The notes: a model not told the origin generated them from the sequence alone. Positions 32,085 to 43,794 are shown, counted from the stretch's first letter. The stretch: 64,000 nucleotides of DNA from Arion vulgaris (GCA_020796225.1 CM036753.1:74405865-74469864); one strand, 5' to 3'. Numbers and translations are program-made.

Positions 32085-32195
32085 ATCTGTCGAAACGTTG
32101 CTGTATTTTGTCATTGTTTTTGTAATTTGTAAAACTACAGTACTTTGTGATTACGCGTTTTGCCAATCAAATAGTTTTACTGCAGTCTCATCTAT
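32085..32195 (+). mobile_element. fragment related to the 9.5-kb inverted-repeat element
   Basis: CTGTCGAAACGTTGCTGTATTTTGTC, GTAAAACTACAGTACTTTGTG and TAGTTTTACTGCAGTCT match the right arm and flank at 9795-9900 in order. The GTCGAAACGTTG part resembles the GGCCGAAACGTCG motif of Penelope-like elements. Confidence 0.55.
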
Positions 32196-33094
32196 TTTGT
32201 GAATAGAATCTGTCACAGTCATCCTCAAATTGTCTTTGACATATTACACCCATCTTCTCATCAGTCTTTCTCATTCCCATCTGCTCGGAAACAATACTTC
32301 CAGAACGATCTTCTCCTAAGAATAATGCCATTTTATGTGTTGAAAGTGTTTCACCTTCTAGTTTTAATCTTCTATTTTCAAACATTTCTCTTCAATTTTA
32401 AACTATTACAAAATGGACATATTTGTTTTTGTACACACAAGGTATTCTGAGAACTGTTACTTAGGGCTTGCTTTCAAAGACATGAATCGATTACTCTATC
32501 AGAATATGACAAAGAATGTTCCCGCTGATAGTTTTTGCAACAACTCACTGTTTGCAAACAGGAATTATTCATCCTTGCCAGGACACATGCCTAATCATGC
32601 TACATTTCATTCCAAATATATCCAGTATCAAGATCGCATCCTAATCGATGAGGAAGAAATCATCAAAAACTTGAAGATGGAGCGATATCAGCATATTCCC
32701 TTTACCAGCATCAAACTTTTCTTCTAAATTTGCTTTCGTTTCAATACGTATCAGATTTTGATAAATTGCTTCTTTATGTGTTATTTCTTGATGCGACTTG
32801 TTTTATTCATTAGGAAATACTTCACTATTTTGTTACTTCTTTATTATCTAACACATTTTATATAACATATAAAAACGTAATTAGATTATGAATCTCATAT
32901 CACTGACATAAGTAATCAAAACAATATATTTTGTTCGTTTTTGACTGCGTGTGCTCTACATAACCACTTATTAAATAATTCTTTGCGATTTGTATGGAAT
33001 TTGCCACATATAAATTGAGCCCGTTGTGCTTGTTAGATGTACACAGAACAGTAAGTCAGCATATCCCTTTATGTATGTTTTGTATTCAGTTCGC
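32196..33094. other. no recognisable gene; one 104-aa frame
   Basis: The plus frame at 32413-32727 starts at ATG, has ordinary codon variety and is polar, with Asn- and Lys-rich parts (KDMNRLLYQNMTKN, DEEEIIKNLKMERYQHI). I recognise no domain. It is the second-best candidate for a host exon but could as well be random. Confidence 0.25.
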
Positions 33095-33365
33095 CTCCCT
33101 ATAAAAGTTAATTGCATATCATTTACAGGACTTTGCGAATCAACCCCAGTTTTTAACGCTGTTTGTATTTTTCTAGGCATTATTACGTTCAGTAGTTTGC
33201 CATTGCTTTCTGAACGGGTGGTGCCACGTCCTTTTGTAAAAATCCACGTGAAACAACTTGCAACCAAACTGTCCGCAGCGTGATTCGAACTCAGAATATC
33301 GGAGTTAATAGACCGAGTCACTTTCCCCTAAGCCGCAGACGCCACCTCGCTTCCCTATCCAAAAG
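33095..33365 (-). mobile_element. SINE SH, fullest copy
   Basis: On the minus strand: GGCGTCTGCGGCTTAGGGG (A-box region), GAGTTCGAATCACG (B box), CAGTTTGGTTGCAAG, then GTTCAGAAAGCAATGGCAAA, CTACTGAAC and GATTCGCAAAGTCC. The CAATGGCAAACTACTGAA core is shared with 35195. Confidence 0.68.
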
Positions 33366-34227
33366 AAAAAAACCAAAAAAAAACATAACTTAGTGAAATC
33401 CATTTTCCCTAGGTGAGAAAGAGCCCAGTTTGCCTTTGGCCTCACGATTAAAAGTGTCCTGTCTAAACCACTGGAAGATGGTAGTGGCTTGTTTGTTATA
33501 CGGGTCATCAGCAAGCAACTAATTTTTACTTTTCGACATCCCTAAGAGATACTAGTCAACCAACTCTAGAGGATGCCCGAGACAGACGAGAACACACTTT
33601 GCAAACTGAAATACATTTTGAAAGAATACATATTATCAAATTTTTGAAATTATATTGCAGGGAAGATTCTTTGCAAATTATAAAATAATATAGATGAATG
33701 TACACTATTGATATTTCTGTATTTAAGTTAATATTTATTTTGTGCAACATTGCCTTTGCAGATTTTATTTGCAACATTGTTCCTCTTCACAATAGGCCAA
33801 AACGATTCTGTATATCTAGATAGATCTCCCGCCTTCACCATCGTTATGCTTATGATTTTCGTAACGTCCTGTTGCTACCGTTATATATGTTTGACGTAGT
33901 ATCAGGTGAATATTATTGTACATGTACTTCTCAGATTGATTGAATAATTGATTGATTGACAGGATCATAATCATTGCACGTCGATGAATAACTATGTATG
34001 ATCTGATCTCTTTCTTACAACACGAAGGTATCAGCGGCAGTGCACGAACTCATAGCACCGGCGAGAGTCCTCGATGTTATTTTAAAGAAAGTCAAATTTG
34101 TTGTAAAAATATTTGATTTTAAACTTTCTAACTGAATTTTGCCCTGGCAGCGTCTTTGCAGTTACTCTTATCTATTTTCAACTCCACATTGCTCTGTTAT
34201 GTGCTCAACTTGAACGTCGCACCACCC
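33366..34227. other. no gene seen; short (GATT)n
   Basis: TTGATTGATTG-type runs at 33937-33960. No domain-bearing frame. Confidence 0.45.
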
Positions 34228-34476
34228 GGTGTAGTGCCGGTGCCCGCAATGAAAGCAAATAATAGTACCACTGCAACCTACAAGACATTTCGTAAGAGGC
34301 GACTGATGTATGGGAAGCTACCCTAGTAAATAAAAAGCATCTCAGAAATCGGATGTGCTGGCCCACTTGTAGACACATAACAGGCACAACGTCGATCGCT
34401 CTTAGACTCGAATCACATACAAATCCCACAGAGTGGTTAAAAAATTAAACGATATGGAACGTTCGAAGAAGAAGAA
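34228..34476 (+). mobile_element. SINE SB, tail-to-tail with SG
   Basis: GTAGTGCCGGTGCCCGCAATG, ACATTTCGTAAGAGGCGACTG, CAGAAATCGGATGTGCTGGC, CGATATGGAACGTTCGAAGAAG. Its GAA tail runs directly into the reverse-oriented SG. Confidence 0.78.
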
Positions 34477-34625
34477 ATTGAACACAAGGCATACATGTGA
34501 TCGTCCATCTTCGATAAGACTAGGAACTTGATCTCACTTGCACTGAGAACATGGATCTCTGTAAAAATGCCCCAATCACTTCACGCGAGAACGGACAAGG
34601 TAGTTGTTAGAATTGATTCTGAAAT
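34477..34625 (-). mobile_element. SINE SG
   Basis: The plus strand shows TTGAACACAAGGCATACATG, TGATCGTCCATCTTCGATAA, TAGGAACTTGATCTCACTTG, CACTGAGA and CTCTGTAAAAATG, matching the SG copies at 43795 and 47275. Confidence 0.68.
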
Positions 34626-35194
34626 AAAATATTCAGAAAAAAAAAAATTAAATGGAAGGAAATGTTAATAACATGGACATTAGTATCAGGAAAATGGGTT
34701 AATTTATTGAATAAGAATATCAACAAACCAGATAAATAAACCATAAAATACGATCAGCTAACAAAACTAAATCATGGCTAACATACAGATAGATTTGACT
34801 TATTTGTGAGGACTTTGGACTAACAATATAGAAAACGTTTTCTGAGGCGTTACGATAATCAGCTCTGCTTCACCAAATAATCTCATAATGCAATAACCGT
34901 AATAATTAATAGAATAGCCTTATCAAACATCCAAATCTCGTTAGCTGATCAACAAAACAATGAGGTGTTATCAAACCGATTTCTGTAATACAAAATATAA
35001 CATGTAGTGGTGAAAACTTGTTTTCCTAATGTTGTATTTGCATTCTTCTGTTAAAAGCACGAACCTCCATGTAATCGTTTGATAAGTTTCAATACATTAT
35101 TTCAAATACAATTCAAATTACATTTGAGATGTTGTACAATTTTATTTGTGTTGCTCTCCCAATAGTAAACATATTTAACATACAACTTAAGCGT
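34626..35194. other. no gene seen
   Basis: AT-rich DNA with many stops in all frames. Confidence 0.45.
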
Positions 35195-35400
35195 ACACTG
35201 GTTCAAACACCAGGCGCCAGTTTGGAACAAATTCGCTCTGTAGATTGTTTCGAACGGTAAAAATATATCTCACTGTTTAGAAAGCAATGGTAAACTACTG
35301 AACATATAAGTGGTGCCAGAAAAATCAACGACTCGTTTATGGATTGATGGTGGCGTCAGTAAAGGAGAGGCCACGATTTTATATGTAACATTACAAACAA
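35195..35400 (+). mobile_element. SINE SH, body
   Basis: B-box-like CTGGTTCAAACACCAG, CCAGTTTGGAACAAATTC, GAACGGTAAAAATATA, then TTTAGAAAGCAATGGTAAAC, TACTGAAC, GTGGTGCCAGAAAAATCAAC. The first half of the tRNA head is missing. Confidence 0.62.
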
Positions 35401-35424
35401 ACATTCAGAACGTAAGTAATACAG

Positions 35425-35635
35425 TCAGATATGAAATACAGTCAGATATGAGAAATACAGATCAGATATGAGAAATACAGTCAGATTAGAAATACAGTCA
35501 GATATGAGAAATAGTCAGATATGAGAAATACAGTCAGATATGAGAAATACAGTCAGACATGAGAAATACAGTCAGATATGAGAAATACAGTCAGATATGA
35601 GAAATAATGATATGAGAAATAATGATATGAGAACA
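35425..35635. repeat. 19-bp minisatellite, about 11 units
   Basis: Unit GAGAAATACAGTCAGATAT with occasional short units. Confidence 0.93.
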
Positions 35636-35652
35636 TGACATTAATGAAACCT

Positions 35653-35752
35653 TGAACACGAGGATAGATGAAGTTCGAGAAATGACTTTGTGATACATAG
35701 TTAACACGAGGATAGATGAAGTTCGAGAAATGACTTTGTGATACATAGTTCT
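35653..35752. repeat. 49-bp direct duplication
   Basis: AACACGAGGATAGATGAAGT, TCGAGAAATGACTTTGTGAT, ACATAGTT occurs twice in a row without a difference that I can see. Confidence 0.93.
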
Positions 35753-35863
35753 ATTCAGGTTGGGGGATGTGATAATTTCTTTAAAGGAAATACAAAATAA
35801 AGTTTGATAGTAATTAATGTCGTTTGTTTTACTGATTTTGAAACATTTCAAGACTTTATTTCG

Positions 35864-36232
35864 TTATTGGTTATTGGTTATTGGTTACTAAACTGACGTC
35901 ATTGCACTCCGGGCAGACCCATAGGTGCTCAGTCTCCCCAACAGATATCGAAGAGTATGCATACTGATGGTTCCTGTGGCTCGCTGATTAAACACACCTC
36001 TCACTCTGCCTCTCAGGCATCCAGTTCGACTTGAACAACGGTAACTCCAAACTGCTTAAATCGCTTGATCGAATCAACATCGATTTAAGTGTCCTCATCC
36101 AACAGAGAGTCGCGAAGAGATCGAAGAATATTCCCTTATCCATCTTCAACTCCCCAACAATCGATGCTGTTAATGCAAGCCTGTCTGCTCTCTCTTTACC
36201 GTAAACACCCACATACCCAGGACATATATACT
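35864..36232 (-). mobile_element. LINE-H 3' fragment with RNase H end
   Basis: The minus strand encodes GVYGKERADRLALTASIVGE, then LKMDKGIFF. The GxERAD element is the last catalytic motif of RNase HI. The 3' end is marked by TTATTGGTTATTGGTTATTGG on the plus strand, a (CCAATAA)n tail on the element strand. Copies with the same end: 39272 and 56023; 37795 is inverted. Confidence 0.75.
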
Positions 36233-37794
36233 GACTTTATTTCACTGCTCTATAATTGTTAATACAATTTTTTCTTCACTTGCATGCAAGTACGTGCAAA
36301 CAAACTGCTCACTCTTGACATTTTCTTTTCTGGATTATGTTGTTCAATCACAAACTAATACCACAACAAGAATGACGTGATAATAAACAAGAAACTTAAA
36401 CATGAGATGTTTTAGTGTGAGATGTAAACTATTGAGATCTGGCTTCCATGTTGTACTATTAGTATTGTTACATTTTCAGTTAACGATGTTGTGTTGGGAC
36501 TAGATTTCATTAGACGACATCTCTATATTAAAAGTGGACTGCAATTGATCTCAAACATTTCATTTTCCTGTCTAGTTGATGCCCTAAGTTAAAATGTATC
36601 TTTTGTATTCCTTAATATCAATTAAGGTTGAAAATAGCAGGTTGCAGTAGTGTGATAGTGTGGGCAGTCGTGCCAATACTGGGCACGGTAACACCAGAAA
36701 AGAGTATGTGTCCTTGTCACTAATATATCTTAATCATTCATATCCCACTCTCTCCTCTGTCTTACACAAGTCTGTATCAAATTTTTATGTTTATTGAAAT
36801 ATTTTGTCTGAAAGATTACATTAAAAAAACAAAGCAACATATGAACACAGCAACAAAATTTATACATCAAAAGAACAAAAATTTAACACATTAAGAAATG
36901 TTTCCCCAAATATATTCCCCTCTACCTATCGTTTCCATTCGGGCTTATCTCCACGAGAAATATAAACACAACTTGATCTATTCCTCTGAAAGTATATGAT
37001 TCTGGTACTGATGAGTCTCTGATGATGATGATAGAGACTTCAAAAGTCATTGGGAGACAGTATGTCTCAGTGATAAGACTACATCTAAACGTATATCTCC
37101 GGCTAGAGTTCTCTGCTAGTTTCTCATTCTTCGCTTTTCATTCTGGGCTCTGTTTTTTTTCCCCATGCTTGTGTATGTGCTAGAGTTCTCTCTTCTGTCT
37201 GGTTTCTCATCTGTGAACAGACTACATCTGACGTATATCTCTAGCTAGTTTCTCATTCTGCGCTAGTGTCTGTGCCAGAGTTCTCTGCTAGTTTCTCATT
37301 CTGCCTTTCTCATTCTGCGCTTCTCATTCTGGGCTTCTCATTCTGGGCTTTTAATTGTGCGCTCTCCCTCCTGTGCTCGATCAGGGTATATAGAGTATCT
37401 CCCTGCCCACGTATCTCTTTGATATTCAAGTCAAAAGCTTCAACGAATTCTTTCAAGATTTCGAGCTGCCGTCAGCCAGTCCAGACTTCAGACTCCCAAA
37501 AGCTAAAATTAACCACAAATTTGATAATTACTTGTCTACGAAATGAGATCAAATAACAACAACGCATCGCAACAATATTTCTTCCCAACTGTCAACACCT
37601 GGAATTTCTTGGAAGCCATGTTATGATTGCAACAGTCCCTGATGGAGGAGATGGAGGAACCGGCCTAACACTAACAACAACCCTTTCACAGTAGGAGTGG
37701 ATGTCGTCTACTGAGGTTTACAACCACCAGAGGCTTACTGTCCTGGGAAAGTGGGTGTTTGTGGCAATGAGAAACCGAAACTGCTTGCATCAAC
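36233..37794. other. no gene seen; short repeats at 37110-37360
   Basis: Between about 37110 and 37360 the words GCTAGTTTCTCATTCTG, CGCTTCTCATTCTGGG and AGAGTTCTCTGCTAG recur in irregular tandem. The 96-aa frame at 37266-37556 is T/C-rich and has no domain. Confidence 0.5.
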
Positions 37795-38065
37795 ATTATT
37801 TATTTTCTAGGATTTGTGAATGGATTAGGGGCGTGTTCAGTGATCTCTTCACGACTGACTGTTGGACAGGTCACTAGAATTGACGTTGAGTCCATCCAGC
37901 GACTTTGGAGCTGCCTGTTGTACAAAAAGAACTGAATACTTGAGAGGCAAATTGAGGAGTGTTTAACCATCAAGCCACAGGAACCATCAGTATGCATATT
38001 CTTTGACATTTGTTTGGGGAGACTGATCACCTATGGGTATGCCCATAAATCTATGACGTTTGCTC
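37795..38065 (+). mobile_element. LINE-H 3' fragment, diverged
   Basis: This is the reverse complement of the 35.9-kb copy in the stretch GCATACTGATGGTTCCTGTG and CAGTCTCCCCAA, with more differences. It lies in opposite orientation to the copies at 35864 and 39272. Confidence 0.65.
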
Positions 38066-38564
38066 AGTAATATTATACCCAACGATGTCCGTGACTGTCA
38101 CAGAAATTGGTTTGCTCATTATCATAGCCTTTGCTTTCCCATTATTAATGTCCATTTCATTCACCGAACGTTTTGTGAATCTTCAATATCAATTCTGTTC
38201 CTCATGACTCAGTCAACACTATTACCTCGTTTGCATATCTAATATTGTTTTATTTGTTCTCCAACGATGAGTAGTTCTGATATCGATACCATGTGTTTGA
38301 AAATGTGTCAGTGTATATGTGTAAATAAATAATGGCACAACATGATATTGTCTTATATCTCTATTTTTATCAATGTATGAAAGGGGGTATCTGTATAGGA
38401 CCGTGCGGTATATTTTCTCGGTATGATGCAAGTCTTCGAAATGGCCGCTACTCAAATGGTTTTTCCTTAAAATAACCTTCAACTGTAATTTTGTTTTGGG
38501 TGCTTATGCCGCCCATCTTACGGAGCCGCCTGATGCGGCCGCCTCTCTGCATCATAGCACGGCA
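38066..38564. other. no gene seen
   Basis: No repeat or domain recognised. The 86-aa minus frame at 38222-38482 is without known motifs. Confidence 0.4.
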
Positions 38565-38835
38565 CGGCCCTGTATCTGTGGCTAAGTTGTTAAGCATTTG
38601 GCTTGCGAGTAAAAGGTCGTTGGTTTCAATCCGGACCGCGCAGCAATGTTCACGGTTGCATTTTATTCAGAGACCCTAGAATTGTTGATGTAGCTACGTA
38701 GTTACGTAGCTACGTAGCTACTTTGTGCAATACTCTCGACAGACGGCCTTGCGATTTCTGAGGAGAAACACCGAACAATATGAGATAAAACTCGGTGCAA
38801 TGAAGTCAATCCTTTGGCTCTGAAAGCCCTTGTAA
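38565..38835 (+). mobile_element. SINE SD with internal palindromic expansion
   Basis: The tRNA-like head is clear: TGTGGCTAAGTTGTTAAGCA (A box) and TTGGTTTCAATCCGG (B box). The body carries GTTCACGGTTGCATTTTATTC, AGAGACCCTAGAATTGTTG, then four 8-mers GTAGCTAC/GTAGTTAC at 38690-38721, TTTGTGCAATACTCTCG and CTCGGTGCAATGAAGTCAAT. Confidence 0.8.
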
Positions 38836-39271
38836 TCAATGTATGAAAAATATAAATTATCATATCTTATTTTATGATATTTGTTTACAATAGAGATTAT
38901 AGGTCAGGCGGTTGTATAAATTACTGCTTCTTCTTCTTATTTTCGATCGTTCTTCTCTGACCTGTTTATCATTGTTATTGTGATATATAAACAGTCTTTG
39001 CCAAGTACGAGTAGAACGTTGCGCCCCATATAAACCCCTACTAGTGTAGGACAAGCGCATCCCAAACTGAAGTTTTCGGATTTCGGAAATGTTCGAGTCT
39101 GTTCTGCCAACAGTCATACACTTTCTAGACATAGTGAGTACATTTCTCTTTAACGATCCGTTTAATGCCGTATATTTGGACTTGGATCTACGCCAAAGAG
39201 GCTTTTGTACTTTGCAGCCTTATTTGACTAAGAGTGGCTTTCCTTTTTGCATCGTATGAAGCTCACTCTTT
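38836..39271. other. possible LINE-H-linked sequence
   Basis: 39145-39240 (GCCGTATATTTGGACTTGGA, TCTACGCCAAAGAGGC) resembles 39640-39700 beside the LINE-H copy, so it may belong to the same element. The rest is unassigned. Confidence 0.4.
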
Positions 39272-39840
39272 ATTGGTTATTGGTTACTAAACTGACGTCA
39301 TTGTACTCCGGGCAGACCCATAGGTGCTCAGTCTCCCCAACAGATATCGAAGAGTATGCATACTGATGGTTCCTGTGTCTCGCTGATTAAACACACTCTC
39401 ACTCTGCCTCTCAGGCATCCAGTTCGACTTGAACAACGGGTAACTCCAAACTGCTTAAATCGCTTCATCGATTCAATATCGATTTTAGTGTCCTCATCCA
39501 ACAGAGAGTCGCGAAGAGACCGAAGAATATCCCCTTATCCATCTTCAACTCCCCAACAATCGATGCTGTTGATGTAAGCCTACCCGCTCTCTCATTACCG
39601 TAAACACCCGCATGCCCAGGACAGTATAGTGATCTTTTAACGGCGTATATTTTGGCTTCGATCCACGCCAAAGAGCATTAACAACTTTGCACATTTTTCT
39701 GCCTCGGTGTCGTCGCTCCGGTTTAGGAACATAAACAACCCTTCTAGGATAGTCAGTGGGACGGTCCCTTGTCGACTGCTTCGTGCGTTCATTGTTCTTT
39801 AAGGATCATTTTTCGCCGTATATTTCGGCTTTATGATCTT
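39272..39840 (-). mobile_element. LINE-H 3' fragment, RNase H catalytic Asp lost
   Basis: The minus strand encodes CPGHAGVYGNERAGRLTSTA, then SIVGELKMDKGIFFGLF. The RNase H motif GNERAD has become GNERAG, so the last catalytic Asp is gone. The tail TTATTGGTTATTGG marks the 3' end. 39640-39840 continues with decayed coding-like sequence of the same element. Confidence 0.72.
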
Positions 39841-40607
39841 CGTGCATTCTACTCGTGTATATCACCGTGAAAAGTGTCAGCCTTCGCCATTGTTTGGATT
39901 TGGTATAAATTACTGATTGTAATCTCTATAGAACAATATTTCTTGAATGCATTTAATGAGCCGTAGGTGCTGGTGCGTTAATATGAGAACCCGCTCAGTT
40001 CCTTCTGACCGTTACAATAATGAAATGTAAAACGACATGTGCTAGTGTGTGTGTGTGTGTGGGTATGTGTGTGTGTGCGCGCACCTGTTTGTGTATGCAT
40101 GTTTTGTTTTAGTCTTTGCATTTGGGTAACTCACTCGTATAATTCAGCGTCAGAACGAACACACAGGCAGCATAATTCCTGCATTTTCACTATAAAAAAT
40201 ATGAACTAAATCATAGAATTCACTCAGACATTGAATGGTGTTTTAATGAACACAGCAGAGCTTAATCGCCTCATCTGTTAGCTAGCTGTAGCCACAGTAA
40301 AACATTCCAAAAAACACAATTTCATATTTTTGAAACTAACAAAAGCCTGACAATTTAAGCCAAAATGAATAATACAGACAAAAGCAAGAATTCAACATTT
40401 AGAACAAACATAAAAAATAACACACAGAATAAAATATAATTTGTCAGTAAATGCAGAATAAAAAAAAAAATATGATAACCGCTTAGTTACATTAGTTAGT
40501 GGTGTGTATATTATAATTAAGTTTGAGTATTTTAAGAAGAATCATACGAGCACAGGATTTGATTTAGTACAGTTGTTCTCAAACATTTTCTTCTATTTGT
40601 GTACACC
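39841..40607. other. no gene seen; TG/CG-rich alternating tract
   Basis: At 40048-40087 there is (TG)n followed by TGCGCGCACC, an alternating purine-pyrimidine run. The remainder is AT-rich. Confidence 0.5.
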
Positions 40608-40830
40608 TTTTAATACAATGTCTGCTCGTCTCTTGTGCCAAAGGTTCTAGGTTTGCTCCCTCTTGGAGTGATGTGGATATTTTTTCTGAGATCCTTGACC
40701 TCAGCGTAGGTGAGATCGAGTTCCTAGCCCTATCAGAGATGGATGATGAAATGGTAGGTCCCGTGTTCAATTTGAGCATGTAGACCCTTGGCAGTTCACA
40801 ATCGAAAGAAGTGGAACCATTCATTAGAAA
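40608..40830 (+). mobile_element. SINE SG
   Basis: B-box-like TAGGTTTGCTCCC, then TTCTGAGATCCTTGACCTCA, GTGAGATCGAGTTCCTAGCC, CTATCAGAGATGGATGATG and GTGTTCAATTTGAGCATG. It is followed by a partial duplication of its tail (GGCAGTTCACAATCGA twice, about 58 bp apart). Confidence 0.7.
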
Positions 40831-40904
40831 GTAAAGTAAGGAACCCTGGCAGTTCACAATCGAGAAGAGCAGGCTGGAAAGCCGATTCATTAAGAAAAAG
40901 TAAA

Positions 40905-41203
40905 GTAAAGGAACCCTTGCATACACATGAAGACAGCTGGAACCATTCATAGAAAGTAAGACTTAACAGTGTTTAGGTCCGTGTATCCTGTATTTTTCAT
41001 TGACCGTCGGCACACGATGGGTGAGGTGGTCGGCATCAGGCCGGCCGCCTTTACTTTCCCAGAGCATGTCTGGTACCCAGTTGAGGCTGGGTCGACCTGA
41101 GACCGTCGCGGTCGGAAAAATTCTACGCGCATTGCGAGAGCTGAACACAGATCACCAGCCTTGCGAAGCGAGTTGACTAACAACTACGCTACAGCGGCTC
41201 TCG
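40905..41203 (-). mobile_element. SINE SA
   Basis: Full head on the minus strand (GAGAGCCGCTGTAGCGTAGT, B-box region near 41150) and body (TGGTCGGCATCAGG, GGTCGACCTGAGACCGTCGC). The 3' end is scrambled: the usual CCACGAGGTATG part is replaced by sequence from the neighbouring SG tail duplication. Confidence 0.8.
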
Positions 41204-41204
41204 C

Positions 41205-41350
41205 CGATTCATTAATCTGATTAAAAATAAAATTCATTAGTCAGATTAAAAATAAAATTCATTAGTCAGATTAAAAATAAAATTCATTAGTCAGATTAAA
41301 AATATAATTCATTAGCGTTAAATAATTCTTGTCAGATTAAAAATAAAATG
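41205..41350. repeat. ~25-bp minisatellite, about 5 units
   Basis: Unit ATTCATTAGTCAGATTAAAA, then ATAAA. It begins immediately at the 5' end of SINE SA. Confidence 0.9.
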
Positions 41351-42189
41351 TCCTTCTAAATATCTTCACTATCTTCAATATTACATCTGGAGCCCTCGTC
41401 GGTGCTACGGATTTCGTTATCTGCAGCTGAGATCTCCCGGTGTAAGAAATAGATAGGAACACACTTGGTAACTCACCGAAGTACAATGATGAGGGTTCTA
41501 TCAATCAATCAAACTATCAAACCATGTCTATAAATAAAACTCCGTGTTTTAAAAATAACTTTGTCAATACCAAAAATTATGTTCAGTGCCTATGCTAAAC
41601 TAAAATAATTTAACTAAGATAATATTTTGGGAAAGGAAAATCACTACACTAAAAGTACAAACCGCAAATTAAATTTTACAATATTTTCTTCCCTTCCACC
41701 CCCATCCTATAACGTGGGTACCCATGCCGCCAATGGGAAATATGTAATTTAGTGCATCAATATTCCATGATTATAACGTTTTTTGAAGATCAGCTAAGAC
41801 AGGCACTGGAAAAATAGATTTTTTGTCTGTACATTTCATAGTCTTAGTTTTATATTTAATGAAATGAGTGTTTACTTATGTGATACTATATACAAGCGTC
41901 TTTGTCCTTAAACGACAAGTTATTTAGTATGTTCACAGCCTCCGCACGGTTTTCTCCAGATAGTCTTGTCCGGTCTGATCACCTCAGATTTGTAGGTTTA
42001 TGTGCATCGCTACTAGTTATTGCCAGTTTGTGATTAATATTTGTTTCTAATTTTGCTTTGTTTTTATAGTGTTATCATTATTTATTTTTCCATAATCCTG
42101 TTTTGTCTCACAATGTCAGGTTACAAACAGGTTTCTAGAACAAGCTTTTGTTGGCACTTTATAAATAGTGTTTTACATTGCCTCAGTTA
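41351..42189. other. no gene seen
   Basis: AT-rich with short frames only. TCAATCAATCAA at 41502-41515 is a short (TTGA)n run of the kind that ends LINE-B at 17740, but no LINE sequence is visible beside it. Confidence 0.4.
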
Positions 42190-42430
42190 TTTCTGACGTC
42201 CATCTTTTGCGTGGCCGACTTCGTGCTTTGTACCCATTGCATCGGATCAGCATTGCTCTTTGATGTGCACTGTCTGTTAGTAATCTGCTTACTTAGCCGA
42301 ACCATTTAATGTGTTGTTTCTTGATGAAGTCTAGTACTGATGTTGCACGCACTTTTTTCCTGATGTCTTCATTTCTCAACCGGTCTCTTCTTGTTACACC
42401 CAGCATTCTGGTAGACTCTCTGTCATGACT
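42190..42430 (-). mobile_element. LINE-Q fragment, RT C-terminal region
   Basis: The minus strand encodes RMLGVTRRDRLRNEDIRKKV, then RATSVLDFIKKQ, HIKWFG, and GYKARSRPRKRW. It is the clearest of the three LINE-Q copies. Confidence 0.72.
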
Positions 42431-42984
42431 AGTTTTCTTCTATCATTTGTTGTCAGTGCCCAGTGTCTATCTCCATGTGACGTCTAATGGAACCAAAATA
42501 TTTCAGTTTCCAAAATGTCGATGTTCAGTTCTTGTAGATGTACATTATTCTCCCTTTCTTCACCTAGACTATTCTAAGAATGTTTATGTAGCACTTTGTT
42601 TGAAAATATAATTGTTTCTTTAATGCTTTTGTTATTGTCCGTTATTCACACATATGAGCTGTCGCAAAAAAAGCATGTCTTCAGAAGTCTTACTTTTCTT
42701 TCATTGCTTTTGCTGTTCATTGTTTGGTTTGGGTCATAGTTTCTTCATACTAATTACCCTTTGAGTTGCCACGACCTGTCTCTATTGTTGCTGATTGCTG
42801 AACCAAAATATTCCAAATTTGAAAATTGTCAATGTCTTAATTATTAATGGTAATTTTGGTTTCACATCTTTTTATGTTATTAGGCATACTTTTATTTTCC
42901 TTTGTGTTTCAGGAAAGAATTATGATCTTCACTGTGTTTTTATCAGACAAGATTATCAATTCCAATCTCCTATGACTTTTTTCT
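42431..42984. other. no gene seen
   Basis: Possibly further decayed LINE-Q sequence on the minus strand, but no motif can be read with confidence. Confidence 0.35.
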
Positions 42985-43250
42985 TTTTCTTCTTCTTCTT
43001 TGCATTCGTTCTTTACGACCAATTTTAATCACTCTTTGTGATATGTTTGATCTTTGTCAAGAACTTGTATACGTTGCACATTGGTTTGGTAGGTCCCTAA
43101 ACACATAGACTTCTACACGTTTAGGACACGTGCATCCGATTTCAGCCATACCTCCTTAGTCGACTCTTACGACATGCGTGGCAGGTAACAGTGGAACTAT
43201 TCTTTACACCCCAAATTTGGTCCCTGGTAACCACTCGGGTGCTGTGAATA
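42985..43250 (-). mobile_element. SINE SC
   Basis: The plus strand shows CTTCTTCTTCTTTGC, TACGACCAATTTTAATCACT, TATACGTTGCACATTGGTTT, TTAGTCGACTCTTACGACAT and a GGTAACCACTCGGGTG end. All parts of SC are in order. Confidence 0.8.
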
Positions 43251-43524
43251 TTTCAAAAGATATCTATGTCAACTACAAATATTAGCTCTGGAATCGCAGT
43301 TCTACAATTGTTAAGGAATCAACTTGTTTATAGTTACGGTCACTCAAGACATTCTTCATACTTTTCTTGGTAGAGATTAAAGACCTATGAAAAAAGGATT
43401 ATAATTTGTCTTTCTTGTACTTGCTGTTCATTCAAAAATCAATCTCATGCCGAATATGGCAAGCCAAATTAGAGGAGGAATCAGGAATATTTTCAAACAA
43501 TACGTTCTGTGAACTTTACGCCTG

Positions 43525-43794
43525 TGTGTTGTCGGTGATTGCAACACTGCCACGCACAAGGCATGTCGTATGAGGCCAATGAGGTAGGGGCCTAAGGAGC
43601 TACCTAGTAAATATACAGCGTCGCAGAAATCGAATGTGCTGGCCTACCCCTATGTGCATAGCTGACACAACGTACAATCGTTCTTGGGCTCAGATCACAT
43701 ACAAATCACACAGAGTGGTCGATATGAAGCGTTTGGAGAAAATAAAGAAGAAAGCACTAGTGATAAAGATGGAGTGATACGGAGCGTTCAAAGA
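43525..43794 (+). mobile_element. SINE SB, tail-to-tail with SG
   Basis: AGGCATGTCGTATGAGGCCAATGAGG, CTAGTAAATATACAGCGTCGC, GGGCTCAGATCACATACAAA, GGTCGATATGAAGCGTTTGG. The tail is followed by a second, related end (GAGTGATACGGAGCGTTC, AAAGAAGAATAAG) and then by reverse-oriented SG. Confidence 0.75.
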
